DNA from: Leuctra nigra
Taxonomy: Eukaryota; Arthropoda; Insecta; Plecoptera; Leuctridae
Reading direction: 5' to 3'
DNA: 64,000 bases
NCBI GenBank assembly: GCA_934045905.1
Contig: OW203768.1
Location: forward strand, 14,226,316-14,290,315
In this document: positions 35,301-56,225 of the stretch, in pieces
How the letters are laid out: each line of letters starts with the position of its first letter
How positions within the stretch are numbered: the first letter of the stretch is position 1
Position numbers and translations under genes: made by a program
The notes under the pieces: model-generated
The model's input: the letters and a program-made list of their open reading frames with translations, nothing else
Databases searched by the model: none
What the model was told of the DNA's origin: nothing

Positions 35301-38300
35301 ATATCAATTGATATCCAGCATAAGCAGCTACTTTTCTTGGTATAGTACATACAGACCGTTATTCACACTCAGGCGCGGTTCTAGGACCAAAAATGTGGGT
35401 GGGCAGACGAAATTTTGTGAAAAACACGACCCGCGGGGGGTAACCGCTCCGCGGAGATTTTTTGGAAAATGGATGATCCTAGAAGCGTTTTTGAGTGTTT
35501 TGGGAATATATTTTCTTGCACCTGAAACTAAATTTGGAAACACCAGGGGCTGGATTCACAAAAGGTATTATCTGCTAATACGTACTATCTTTTGATTTAA
35601 TACCAAAAACACAATGTTAAATGTAAGATAATACCAAAGATAGTACGCAGTAGGAGCAGCAGTTTTTGTGAATCTGGCCCCTGCCACCTAATCTAGTTTA
35701 GGGAGGAAAATACCCAACATTGGTTGAACTTTAAAATATAATTTGTAGTTTTTAGCCATATCTATACTAGAGATGTGAGTCGGAAAATTTTCCGCAGAAA
35801 ATATTCCGCTCGGACAATTTTCCGGAAAATTTTCCTGGCCTATTTTTCCGGAAAATTGTCCGTATTGTTTTTTTTTAGTATTCTGTAAAATAAATGTGTT
35901 GCAAATTATTTTCAACGGTTTGAAGGACTTTGCTTCAATATTTACCTCAGCAGAAAAGTTACAAACTGCATATTTCAAATATCCCGCCAATACTGAACAA
36001 AGGCAAGGCTTATAATTCCCCAATGATAATAATGTTTGTCTAAATGTTGAACAATAAAATAATCAATTGAAGGGCTGTACTGCAATACTGATCATATTAT
36101 TGAAAGGTACGATAACATCAAATACGTAGTGGAAAGTGAAAATATCGTTTACCAAAACAATTGTAGGACCCCCCCAAAAATCGGAAAATTTTCTGGAAAA
36201 TTTTCCGATTTATAATTTTCCGGAAAATTAACATCTCTAATCTATACATAATTCTGTTATAAATTGATTTTTTAATCCAGAATTACACAAAATATAAGCA
36301 GGAAGAGAAAATTCTGGGTGGGCCACGGCCCACCCAGCCACCCCCTAGAACCGCGCCTGTTCACACTGTATTGTACATCTTGTAGAAAAGTAAGATAATA
36401 AATTTGATATTGGAATTGGAAACAAATATTGTGACTGGTATTCTAGTTTTGGTAAGAAAGAAGCTAATTTTCATAAACTAGTTTCATAATCCTTTTGGAT
36501 TATGATAGGGGATTTCAGTAGTTCTTGCAGATTCATTCAAAAAGTATGATATTTGTGAGTATTTTCCACCCGAAAATGCACATTATGTTTCCTATCGATT
36601 ACAATTAAAAAAAATATTTCGATTTTATTTGGCTAGATTTGTAATAACTAAATATTGACTTCATTGGAAACATGTAATACCGAGTGATTAAAAAGGTGTC
36701 TGTCCCAAAATTGTTAAAAATATAGATTATGGAATACAACCAAAAATTACTATTTTATACATTGAAGGATTTAGGATAATAATTACAAAGAACTATGTGC
36801 AGTTGTATTGAATCAGATGAAAGAATCTCACCTCCACTGCCTTCTCCCAGTCTCCCGCTGCTTGAAACATTCTGTTCAGCAGGTCGTGCCGTCCGCACGT
36901 GCGATACAGTCGCTCCGCCTCCTCGGTCATGCCGAGCTGTACGGCCAGCATGGCAACCCGAGCCTCGACCTCGGGCTCCTGCTCGGCCTGGCGCAGGGCT
37001 CGGATGCCTCGGGCGTGCTTCATGTGGCCGAGGCAGATGTACGCGACGTCGAGACGATGGGTCTTCACGCACATCCGCGCCAGGCTTGTCCACACCACCG
37101 GGCTGGGCCGACAAACAATACCAATGGATGTAGAGACAAAAAGTAAAAACATTGTGATATTCTTCTTATGAAATCTCAGTCTGTTTTTGAGTTTAAGCCT
37201 TAAAAATGCAAACCCTACAATGGAATGCTGTAATGGTTAAATAAATTAAACAATTCTACACCATTTTGAATGATAATTTACTTGTTATTTCAATGTGCTG
37301 CAGCTAGGTAGTTCGAATTTATAAACAATAAAAACATTTCATTTTTTAGTGAAGCTGACAAAAGTGCTGAAGCTTCATTAAATTTTAATCCAAAAGAGCA
37401 TAATGGCATAATCACTTCTGTAGATTGTCTGGTAACTAACCTCTCTACGGAACGAATGGCCTTGAACGCGTTGTCCATATGTCCGATGCTCATGCTGTAG
37501 CTGAACTCCGTGACCGCCTTCTTGGTGGCGACATCGCAGTCCTCCAGCCCCTCGAAGTCTCTCATGACCTGTCTGTCCACCGCCTTCTTCTCGCCCGGGT
37601 TCTCCAGCAGCAGGTAGTGCGGAGTCTGAACGCCGAGTAGACGGGCGTTGGTGTCGCCCAGCGGGAATATGTCCTGGATCATGAACGCTCGCTCCGTGCC
37701 GGTGAAGAGGCCGATCACGATCACCTGAAACATTCATCATTCATTATTTTTACTTAGATATCAAATGAAATGGATGAAGTAAAAATATTAGAATTGTAGA
37801 TGTGATATACCTAGAGATCCTGTCATAACATATATTTATTATTTTCACATTGCGCAATCCTTCATTTCATATAGGTATACCCAACAAATCATAAAACGGT
37901 ATTTGAACGAAACAGATTGGCATCTGGTCAGGTTCATTGACAATCAATGAAACCAGAGCTCACCTACTAGACGTAGATGACGAGTAAGCATAGACTTCAT
38001 CGGATGATGCCATCACATTTTTTTAAGACAATCAATTTCTTTCAACCGTTTTATGAATTGTCGAGTGTAGGTACCTAAAGTAGATTTTTTATAAAATAAT
38101 AACTATATTTTTAATAGTTCTAGGTAGAGATGGGCCGATTCCAAAATTTCACGATTCCGATTCCAATACCGATTCTTAGCTCCGATTCTTGCGATTCCGA
38201 TTCCGATTCTTCACAAATACATACAAACCTCACTGTATTTATCACCCTTAGTATTTTGCCCTCAGGTAAGTAATTAAAAAATCAAAAAAGTGGTAAGAAA

Positions 38301-41300
38301 ACAACATTTAATGTATTTTTAATGTGTTAGATCTTTAATTTTGTTGGAAAGTAAGTAGTAATACTAGGAATTGTGCTTTGGCGATGTTTTTAACCTAAAA
38401 TATCAAGCTAAAAGGGTGGGATTTTCAAAAAGTATCGGAATCGCTAAAATATGGACAGGAATCGGAGAATCGCGATTCTTCCGATTCCACTGGAATCGGT
38501 GGAATCGCGAGAATCGGAATCGGAATCGGCCCATCTCTAGTTTTAGGACCTAGGTACCTATCTACGTAGTACCTACAGTATTGCACAACACAAGAAAATG
38601 GTTGAATGCAGTGCAATTCATGCAATTTTTTTACTTTGAAAAGGAATTTTTATTGAATTTACGGTGTTTCGAAAAATGGGTTAAATGAAAGCTTAAATGA
38701 AATGAAAGCATAATATAATGAAAAAAAACATATATTAGGTATGAGAATAGACTAGATCATCCAAATAAAATACTTATTAATTTATTAACCCCAATGCCTA
38801 ACCTGTGGTGTGTCAGGATCAGTTTTGGCCGCTTTGGCTCTCTTGGACAACTTGGGCAGCAACTTGGCTTCGCACGCCAACAGTCTCGGCTCTTCGGAAT
38901 CCCAGCAGTGTGACAGAATGAACCTGTCTCGGATCCGCTCGGACTCCTGGATCAGATCCCCGGAGTCCAGGAGTCCCGTCTCGAAGTCCAGGTGCTGGAG
39001 GATGTCGGACTCGACGTCCCACAGAAACAGCTTGGAGTCCGGGATGAAGTCCGACTTGGCCACGTGAAGCGCGACCTTGGTGCCCGAGCTGTTCACCTTG
39101 GCCGATATTACCTAGAAATAAACAATCGGTAGTACGTAAAGTCTTAATAGAATATTAGGAACCGTGTTGAAGACATACAAAAGCAATGTAGTATCTTTTT
39201 CTACATTATGTGAATCTACAATGAAAGAGAACATATCAAATAAATTGCATTTGTTATTAAAGCACTAAACACAACAAACAAAAACAACTTTGAAGGCATC
39301 AGAATATCTCCTTTAAATTCAATCACACAATTTGAATTTTGCCATTGGGCTTACAGTTCCCAATGTCCATACAAAGCAAAATAATTATCAACTAATTATC
39401 ATGAGAGAAGAGAAATAGATTAAAACAATATACATAAAAAATCTGTATTTACATACAGCATACGGCAGTCAAACAAAAGTCCAAAAAGTCACCCATTTGA
39501 GTTATACCGGATTTTAAAGTAGACTTTTGACAATTTCAATATAGGTAAAAAATTAAAAACTAAAAATGCATACCTATTTTTCTTAGACAAAGAGCTTATT
39601 TAGTGGATTCTTCCCTTGTGGTGCTGTCAACAATTTCAGTTAACTTCTAGTTTAAATTTGTCAAATTATGTGAGATTCTGACATTTATGTTCAGCCAATA
39701 AAGACATACCCTACAACAGCCCTTTGTAGCTTCCTAGGGTTAGTGTCTGACAAGGTAGAAAATCTTTACAAGTTGTCTACACTTACCTCTGTGAAGTCTC
39801 TCAGGGCCGTCGTCAGGTCTTTAGTGGGGCAATGTTGCTTCGCCTCGCGCTTCGTCATGTCCCAGAGCTTGAGGTAGCCGCCCGTCGTGGCCACTGCCAA
39901 GTAGTTGTTGCACAGTTCACACGTCATGGCAGTGCCTTCGATGGCAAGGAGGGACAGAGTCTGCTTGACAGCGCCCTGCAGAGCAATCAGTCGAGTTTAC
40001 ATTACCTTCTTTATTGAAAAAAGGCTGTGCATAAAGGATGTCATGCTAAAAATGAAATATTTTGACACCCCCCTCCCCCCTGTCACGATGTGTCACGCTT
40101 TTTGAGACCCCCTCCCCCCCTAAAAGGACGTCACAAATCTATCTCTATCCCCCATTAAATAGAATATTTTTTACTCTAAAATGTATCAGAATTTATCGTT
40201 TATAGCGAAATTTATACTGGTGTCCTATACTGGTGCACCCCCCCCCCCCTCCCCCCTGAAGCTTGACGTCCTTGATGCACAGCCCCCAAGTACACAGTCT
40301 TCTTCAGCTAAATGTCACATATTGTCCAATTTTGTAAATATTTAGAGCTTCAAAAACAACTAAAAATATTGGATAAAAATAAAAAAAATATATAATTTTA
40401 GATTTTAGAGGTAGGTACCAAATTGAGTATGTATAGGTACCTAAGGCTAAAAGAGTAGGTAGGTAGTTTGTAAAATTTAGAACAAAAATCGTGTCAGTTG
40501 CTAATAATATAATAATATTGAATTTTGAAGTGACATGCTTTAAAGTTCAATCAATGTCCTTCATCGACTATAAAAAAAAAAAAAAACATTTTCTCAACAT
40601 GAACAATTTCATCTCCCATTTACCCACATCCCCTCCCTCTCACAAGCTCACCTGGAATGTGCGTATGATGACTCCAGCCTCCTCCAGGACAACAATACTA
40701 GTCTGGTTGATGGCGGCTCCCTCCACGATGCAGGGGAACGAACCGATGACCTTGGCATTCACCTTGGGATCGGTGGCCGTCCCCTCGGTGCTCAGATGGT
40801 ACACGACAACGATTTTGTTGCTCCAAACAGCTGCATGATCTGTTTAAATAAAATGTGATTTTATTATCGGACATTTTACGTCATGATCTAAATAATTATA
40901 CATGGTTGGATATCTATATTAGATCAGGTCAGTGCTTAATTTGGGCATAAGCCCGGCTTACCCACCTTTTTTGGAGGGTAAGCCGGGCTTATGCACCTTT
41001 TTGTATTAATATTATCTTTAATATTAATAACACTGTTAAATAAAACAAATTTGGTCGCCCACTACAAACTTATTTTTCAGGGAGATAAAAATTGGTTCAA
41101 ATATTTTACAAAAAGCGCAGAAACGCACCAAATTCATCCCAGAAATTCAAAACATTTCCGGGGCTGCGCGCCCCGGACCCGCGTTCTTCTGGGGGGCCCT
41201 CCCCCCAGGCCCCCCATTGATTCCGTACGATGCGTTTCCCATGACAATTGTGGGGTGGGCTTACCCCAAGATAGGTAGAATATATGGGTTACTCTAGAGA

Positions 41301-44300
41301 TCTTGGGCTTACCCACCTTTTCTGATACAAATTAACCACTGGATCAGGTATATAGGTAATAACTAATTAGTAAAAAATCTCCACTTGACTTTTCTAATTT
41401 CAATCTTTTTAAAAACATCATTCATTATTCATTGCACGTTGAACTGATGTGTCACTCTGAGTGAGGAAGTTGCTGTGGAATAAGAAGTTTCCACAAGTCT
41501 GCAAGATCATTATGTATTTGAGATGTATTTCCTGCCAATTCTAACATACGGGGCAGTGACGTGGTCAGCAGGTGGAAAGGAAATGAATCAGCTACAGGCA
41601 GCTGAGATGAAGTTTTTGAGGAGTGTGAAGGGGTGACAAGAATGGATAGGATCCGAAGTAGGAAGATAAGAAAAGAGCTTGGGGTTAAAAGATTGGTGTT
41701 CAAGCTGGGAAGAGAGAGGCTTAGGTGGTTCGGCCACATGAAGAGGATGGGAACCGATAGAGTGCCAAGGCGGGTGTTTGAAGCGGCTACAGTGGGAACT
41801 CGGAGAGTGGGGCGACTAAGAGACAGGTGGATTGGACTGATCAAGGAGGATGTGCTGGAGAGAGGAGGAAGGTGGAGTGAGTTGGAGGCTGAGAGACAGT
41901 GGGAGGACAGAACACGGTGGAAGGAATTTGTGGAACAGTTAGAAGTGGAAGAAGAAGAGGAGGAAGAAGAGGAGGAAACGCCAGGCGTGGCCAGCCGGTT
42001 TCCAGGAGTCCTGCGGCCCTAGTATTGGTGGGAACACCCACCCCCTGACCCATTGAATTGGAACCAGGGATGGATTATTATTATTTTAAAAATTAAATAA
42101 TTCCTACACAGAATGACTCATTTATCTAACTTATTGACTGAAGAAAGATTTTGGCAAAGTAGGGTTATATAACTACTTGCAAACAATTTTTCATTATTGT
42201 TTTTAATGAATTGGTAGATACCAACAACTAAAGTGGGGTAGGCACCTTTAAAATGAATCGATAAAAGCAAGTTCCTAAAGTTCGCTCACGTTAAGAATAT
42301 TTCTGATGTTTCGTCGTTCACGTCGTTCATTAGTCGTTCATGAACACTGCCCTATCAATGGCAAGACTTTCTTCTTTGTATTATTGAAATTGAATAAATT
42401 ATGTCAAATACACAACTTTCAATAAGTAAATATTATAAAAATTTAATAAAATCGATTTATTTTTATCTACAGTCAGATTATACACATTTGTTATTATTAT
42501 ATTGATATTTACATGATTAGGTATACGTTCGCTTGACTACGGTAGTACACGGCCGCCATTACGGCTCGATATTCTAAACGTGAACGAACTTTAGCTGCAA
42601 CAATACCTTGCGCCACTGTGACTCCAGTGACCTGTTGATCAGTCTTGAGATCCAGCTTATGGCGCACGCCAGTAACATCCGACGCCAGTTCCAGGGCCAG
42701 TTGACAAGGCGAGACTTGCACCGCAGTTATGCCCTGGTTGTGATGCGCGCATGGGAATTGTTCCTTCAATATCATGACGGAGTTGACGGTGTTTACCGCG
42801 AGAAGAGGGACAGACGTGCCCCAGCACACCTGCTTGATCGAGCCTCGCAGCTGGCTCGACGGCTGTAATGTCCAGCCTGTGTTGTCGCCCCAGCGCCACA
42901 TTACGACGTTGCCTGCAAGTAGAGAGAAATACTGTTGGTGTGCATTGGTGAGAAGTCATTTAGTGAAGAATTATCGTTTTCAAAGGAGGAAACCTAAAAG
43001 TTTTGGATTAAGTGCTATCATTAGATCCAACCATCTTTTTGTAAATGTAGGAAGAATTTAGGGGAAAACTATTGCAATTAGAGATAGGCCAAGAATATTT
43101 TCAGTAAGTTGATATTAGCATAAAAATTGACCCCTCAAAACCAGAGTTGTGTAGGCTCGAGGTCACATTTTCTCAAACTTGAATTTAACTCGATTTAAAG
43201 CTTGCTCAGTGTATAACAAACATTGGTCTCGTCCAGAGAGAATTCCTGAATGGCAGCCAACTTTCACAATGTGAAGTAAAAATTTAAATATTATACATTG
43301 TTTTGTGGGGTCGTTTATGTGTGCCAATATTTAAAAAACAAATTGAGCATTTAAAATAAAGAAGTTGTAAAAATAAATTCTTATAACAACCTGCATTAGT
43401 TCCGCCACACAGCAAACCCTTCACAGGAGAATACGCCAGACAAGTGAAGATCTCCGTCATGGAGTTGCTCGGCGGTAGAGCCGTCTCGAGAAGCTCGTTC
43501 TCTCCCGAGTCCAAGTCCCAGCAGCGGACTGTGAGATCACCCGTCGTCATGGCAACCATGCTGGTACCAGCCCAGCTCATCGTGCTCTCTTTGCCGCGAC
43601 CCGTCAGCTTGATCTTTGTTATTTCAGTCACGTTCCCGTCCAGTTGGACGTTGTAATGAGCCACGCTCAGATTGTCGTTGAGTATCAAGAGTTGCTCTCT
43701 CGTCTCCCGATAGAGGATCTTCCGTGGCATCGTGTTTCCGTCTGCGTTTATGACTTCTGTACACATTCCGTCATCAGTGATGTAAAATATGGATCCGGTA
43801 ACGGTCCCGACATAGAAACATAGATTGTCAGCCTTGCCAGCTTGAAAAGCAAATCGGTTTCCTGCAGTACGTGGCCGCCATGCGCTGAACATGTCCAGGG
43901 CAGACTCATCTCCGTTTACTGCAGCTTTAGCGAGTCCACTCATGTCAAATGCAGCTTGACGGACCTGATTCACACGGAATACAATGTTGAGCGCAGCAGC
44001 CTTCAGCTCCAAGTGAAAAACTGTCATAAAGTTGCCCTGCTGGTCGACTTTCCAACCAACAATACAACCCTCCACGTCAGCAGATACAAGTCGACCACCC
44101 TGGCTGGACCATTCTATGATCATTACCGCCGCATTGTGTGGCGACGTGATGCTTGTCAGATTACGGTCACCTAACCATACTCGCAGTTCTCCATTTTCCC
44201 AACCAGTTGCAAGGATCTTTTTCTGTGGGTGCCACTGCAGTGACGTCACTTGAACGATAGGATGTTGAGCGTCGTTGATGTCCTGCAGTGTTTCGCCCAG

Positions 44301-44444
44301 TTCGTCGAATAAAGAGACATATCCACCTCGGGCTTGACTGTACGAGGCAACTGCGAGATATAATTGCTGTGAATGCCATGCTGCATGGAAGTTAATTCCT
44401 GCAGGATCAGGGCTTTGTACTTTGTAATCAAAATAGAGCGACAT
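29356..44444 (-). CDS. IFT140: Intraflagellar transport protein 140
   Basis: Fifteen exons on the minus strand: 44444-43391, 42912-42607, 40839-40652, 39975-39787, 39111-38803, 37724-37441, 37102-36832, 35234-35026, 33353-33122, 32519-32326, 32228-32078, 31839-31684, 31216-31015, 30498-30315, 29725-29356. All phases agree, giving 1432 residues (human 1462). The N-terminal half (1 to about 640) is WD40 repeat propellers, e.g. [21 protein letters not shown] and GDLTVRCWD. The C-terminal half is TPR-like helices with family signatures such as RPLRDF-like [53 protein letters not shown] and [20 protein letters not shown]. The extreme C-terminus is Glu-rich. IFT140 is a core subunit of IFT complex A, needed for retrograde transport and membrane-protein entry in cilia; in insects this means sensory neurons and perhaps sperm. 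Introns carry many transposon insertions but no exon is broken. Confidence 0.97.
31356..31649. mobile_element. hAT MITE, CAGTG-TT family, older copy
   Basis: It starts CAGTGGTT and ends with text whose complement reads TAGTTCTTAATTTGG. GCGGGCGGACGC and its inverted partner lie inside both ends. The flanks TACAAAAT (31348-31355) and TACAAGAT (31650-31657) match at 7 of 8. The GC-rich core (GGGTCTGGGGCGCAGAGCCCC) is shared with the elements at 2476-3087 and 40930-41341. It lies in IFT140 intron 12, 34 bp from exon 12. Confidence 0.7.
32709..33089. mobile_element. TTAA-flanked foldback MITE, copy 1
   Basis: The left arm, about 32728-32900, and the right arm, about 32925-33081, are long inverted repeats that include TTAATCGATTTCTATCAATATC, TCATTGAACTGTTCTGA and the TTTAGTGCC/GGCACTAAA centre. 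The ends are TTAAGAAGGCTGAGTAGTGAG and CTCACTACCCAGCCGTCTTAA, so the element lies between two TTAA tetramers. It is the same family as 57198-58496. It sits in IFT140 intron 9, and its right end reaches to within about 35 bp of exon 9. Confidence 0.75.
33595..33800 (+). repeat. Diverged fragment of the 140-bp-period repeat
   Basis: It contains GACGCTTTCTCTG, a T-rich run, GAACCGTTCAACCAATTAATCTGAAATTTTG and TTGAAATTTAAACTGG, which parallel the order of motifs in the copies at 17935-18832 and 63590-64000. The boundaries are soft. Confidence 0.4.
34323..34765. mobile_element. Foldback MITE with AGCGTTTTCC ends
   Basis: The left end ATAGCGTTTTCC and the right end GGAAAACGCTAT are inverted repeats. 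The subterminal text is rich in GTGCACTGG/CCAGTGC words, like the element at 24499-24880. No convincing target duplication was found. An internal near-perfect hairpin lies just outside its left edge at 34246-34290 (AAACATGCATAAAAC and complement). It lies in IFT140 intron 8. Confidence 0.55.
35545..35682. mobile_element. Small foldback MITE nested in a hAT element
   Basis: The ends AGGGGCTGGATTCACAAA and TTTGTGAATCTGGCCCCT are inverted, and the interior GGTATTATCT...AGATAATACC also pairs. The unit is about 138 bp. A target duplication could not be fixed. Confidence 0.65.
35768..36239. mobile_element. hAT MITE nested in the 35370-36359 element
   Basis: The ends are TAGAGATGT and ACATCTCTA with inverted CGGAAAATTTTCC blocks. 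Perfect 8-bp duplications ATCTATAC lie at 35760-35767 and 36240-36247. The repeated GGAAAATT/AATTTTCC words are subterminal repeats that probably bound transposase. There is no open frame. Confidence 0.88.
37880..38067. repeat. Dispersed repeat with ACGGT-rich inverted ends, copy 1
   Basis: The left edge ATCATAAAACGGT and the right edge ACCGTTTTATGAATTGTCGAGTG are inverted. The core (CACCTACTAGACGTAGATGACGAGTAAG, given in part) recurs at 52017-52190 and, more diverged, at about 61985-62105. It is probably another non-autonomous DNA element. Confidence 0.55.
38125..38539. mobile_element. hAT MITE with GATTCC subterminal repeats
   Basis: The ends TAGAGATGGGCCGATTCC and GGAATCGGCCCATCTCTA are perfect inverted repeats. 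The flanks GTTCTAGG (38117-38124) and GTTTTAGG (38540-38547) match at 7 of 8. Both subterminal zones are short arrays of GATTCC/GGAATC. It lies in IFT140 intron 5, next to the 37880-38067 repeat. Confidence 0.85.
40023..40284. mobile_element. MITE with GGCTGTGCAT ends and C-runs
   Basis: The left end GGCTGTGCATAAAGGATGTCA and the right end, inverted, GGCTGTGCATCAAGGACGTCA agree over about 21 bp. The interior holds several C-runs with TGTCACG words. No target duplication was fixed. It lies in IFT140 intron 3, about 50 bp from exon 4. Confidence 0.6.
40930..41341. mobile_element. hAT MITE, CAGTG-TTAATTTG family
   Basis: The ends are CAGTGCTTAATTTG and, inverted, CAGTGGTTAATTTG, with perfect duplications GATCAGGT at 40922-40929 and 41342-41349. 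The inner text GGGCTTACCCACC/GGTGGGTAAGCCC is repeated and inverted. A short local hairpin (AGCCCGGCTTACCC) lies at 40950-40990. It lies in IFT140 intron 2. Confidence 0.88.
41505..42086 (+). pseudogene. 5'-truncated LINE, C-terminal RT fragment
   Basis: From about 41525 a frame reads [11 protein letters not shown] then [17 protein letters not shown], the usual region just after the RT domain. After a frameshift near 41636 it continues as [36 protein letters not shown], ending in a Glu-rich stretch, stop at 42020-42022, and an ATTATTATT tail near 42076. It is a dead non-LTR retrotransposon in sense-plus orientation inside an IFT140 intron. Confidence 0.75.
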
Positions 44445-44831
44445 AACCTAAAAAGTTTGATGCGCCACTCTTTTTCTCAACGAATTTATCAATATGTTAA
44501 CTCAAAATTACTACCAGTCGAACTATCGATCACCCCACAACATGTACATAGCAACCATTTTTGTATATAATTAATCGATAATATATTGCAAACATAGTTT
44601 GACAGTAAAATTATTTATAAACAATTCATGCGCCATGACAGTTTCAGTGACAGCAGTCACCCGCTGCCGCACCGTGTCTGCTACCACTTCTGCATTCCAG
44701 ATGGCAGGAGACTCTTGAAAGCACATTTTCGATATTCAAAACTTTACAAGGCTCTGGAGTTAAGATGGTGGACAGCCAATAGAACCAGTAAAATTCAATT
44801 TTGTTGTAGGCTATTCTCATATTTGTTAAAA
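44445..44831. promoter_or_regulatory. Head-to-head promoter region IFT140 / SUZ12
   Basis: 387 bp separate the two divergent ATGs. Two near matches to the DREF element TATCGATA occur at 44524-44531 (TATCGATC) and 44573-44580 (AATCGATA). At 44544-44555, about 100 bp upstream of the IFT140 ATG, GTACATAGCAAC contains a perfect RFX X-box half-site (AGCAAC) but a poor left half. RFX factors drive ciliary genes, so this is a candidate only. Confidence 0.4.
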
Positions 44832-54485
<9,654 letters not shown>

Positions 54486-56225
54486 CTGCGCGCGCGACGG
54501 AGGCGATAAGATATTTGGGAATCGTTGTTGGGCATTGTTAGATTAGTAATTGAAATTATTTAATCGTAAGTCGTTTGGGTGACGCATAAATCACGTTCGT
54601 TTGGAAGGTCGTTCAGATAGAATGCTTTTTAATCTTGTAGTTTTATAAATAATTCTATGTTGTGCTACATTTTAGTATGTTTGCGAAGGTAGACGTATTC
54701 TACCATTAAATTGGCATCCTTTCTGAAACCTTCGTTATGCACGTAGTTTTCTTGGGATGCCTGAATGACGTGTTTAATAAGACCAAGGAATAAGATCTCT
54801 TAGTAGAATACTTATCTATCAACAGACAAAATGACAAGAAAATGTAAGAAAACAGCCTTTCCATTGGCAATACTCAGTCAAAATCATTTTTTTGTAATTT
54901 TGATTCAGTAAAAAATTTAATTTTTGTTCAAATTTTATGATCCTAGTACCTAGTTTTTTACTTAGTACTGATCAATACACATTGAAATAATTTAGAAATC
55001 AAAATTGTAATAAAATTTTGATTGTATCACATTTTTATAACTTGCTCAGTTGGTGGCTCACATTTACCTATTATTCTAGTATTATACTATTTTCATTTAT
55101 ATAGTATTCATTTTTAAAAGGTGGGTGGTTAAGTGGCGGAATTTTCTTAATGGATGTGGCCCGCTATGGTCTCCATAGTCATATGAAACCTGTTTCCGTC
55201 AGGTTACTGCCGCGCACTACAACCCCAGCTCTCGACCACATACCTACTTACTTCATATTTTTATTGAACAACTGGCGATAGTTGAATCATATGACAGGTT
55301 TCGAGTTATCAACATTTGGTACATCAGTCCGTGATTCGATTCGTTTCCATTTGCACTTCATTGCTTACGAGTATGAAGCACTTATATTATACACTTATAG
55401 CTATTTATAACTTTGTCTTTACATTGCATACTTTACACTGCCCTACAGACCATTTTGTATAATAATGTACCTGCTTCTATTGATAGTCATGTCCAATCAG
55501 GTGACTTTGACTTTTACACGTGAACTTGTTCATATTGCCTTCTTCACACTTACGGTATAGCGTGAACTGTGAAGATATTGACGTAATAATATTCGGTCTA
55601 ACGTGTAGGCTTATATTTTCACCTGCCTGTGTTGATGTATGTAATAAATGTTTTCACTTTATAACTCAAGAATTTTTTGCCTAATTTACGATACCACTAC
55701 ATTCCTTCAACTTTCATACATTTTCACAAATATAATTAAATGCAGTTCCTTTAAAATCCCAATTTTTTAAACTATGCAAATGCTAGTACTATTACAAAAA
55801 AAATTTACTACCTCTCTTTTGACATTTGCTACAAAACAAAACTAAGTAGCATTCATGTGACATGATCTATTTTCAATTTTTCATGCAACCAAACAGCAGT
55901 CCTGCCGACCACTGCTAATGCTAATATACAGTTCCTTAAATTGAACTATTTAACATCAGCGCATAAGCCTAAGGTTAATAAAATAACACATTCTGAAAAT
56001 ATTTTAGCTAAACTAAATGATCAACCTAATAGACCTTGACCTAGCTTGCTCGTGAAAAACAAATGATACAAAATACTCAACAATTCAAAATTTGAATCTT
56101 CTATTACATTTTAATGTCAGTTTAGATTTGCAAGGACCAATGTCCTTTTCGTACCACTAACATTACTGTGGTGTTTTTAAATTATTTAATTTCCGAGAGT
56201 CCTGACAAATTTTACGTTTGGTGAG
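54486..56225. other. SUZ12 3' UTR and intergenic DNA
   Basis: AT-rich without coding signal. An AATAAA at 55643-55648 followed by a GT/T-rich stretch is the best poly(A) candidate for SUZ12, implying a 3' UTR of about 1.2 kb. No other feature was recognised. Confidence 0.45.

Larger units (their letters stand above)
35370..36359. mobile_element. hAT element hosting two nested MITEs
   Basis: The inverted ends are CAGGCGCGGTTCTAG and CTAGAACCGCGCCTG, with perfect 8-bp duplications TTCACACT at 35362-35369 and 36360-36367. The subterminal GTGGGTGGGC and GGGTGGGCCACGGCCCACCC are also inverted. About 610 of its 990 bp are later insertions (35545-35682 and 35768-36239), leaving a host of about 380 bp. 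It lies in IFT140 intron 7. Confidence 0.88.

Noticed and set aside
36755..37171. Multiple 90-119-residue frames on both strands
   Set aside because: Shadows of IFT140 exon 7 (36832-37102); none has its own splice or homology support.
44544..44555. Full RFX X-box for IFT140
   Set aside because: Only the right half-site (AGCAAC) matches; the left half has three mismatches, so it is kept as a weak candidate within the promoter entry rather than a feature.
44628..44831. N-terminal extension of SUZ12 from an upstream in-frame ATG
   Set aside because: The extra 68 residues have no low-complexity or conserved character of SUZ12 N-termini, and the ATG at 44832 begins the basic MPPKKRDKEPDPSK stretch that fits the family.
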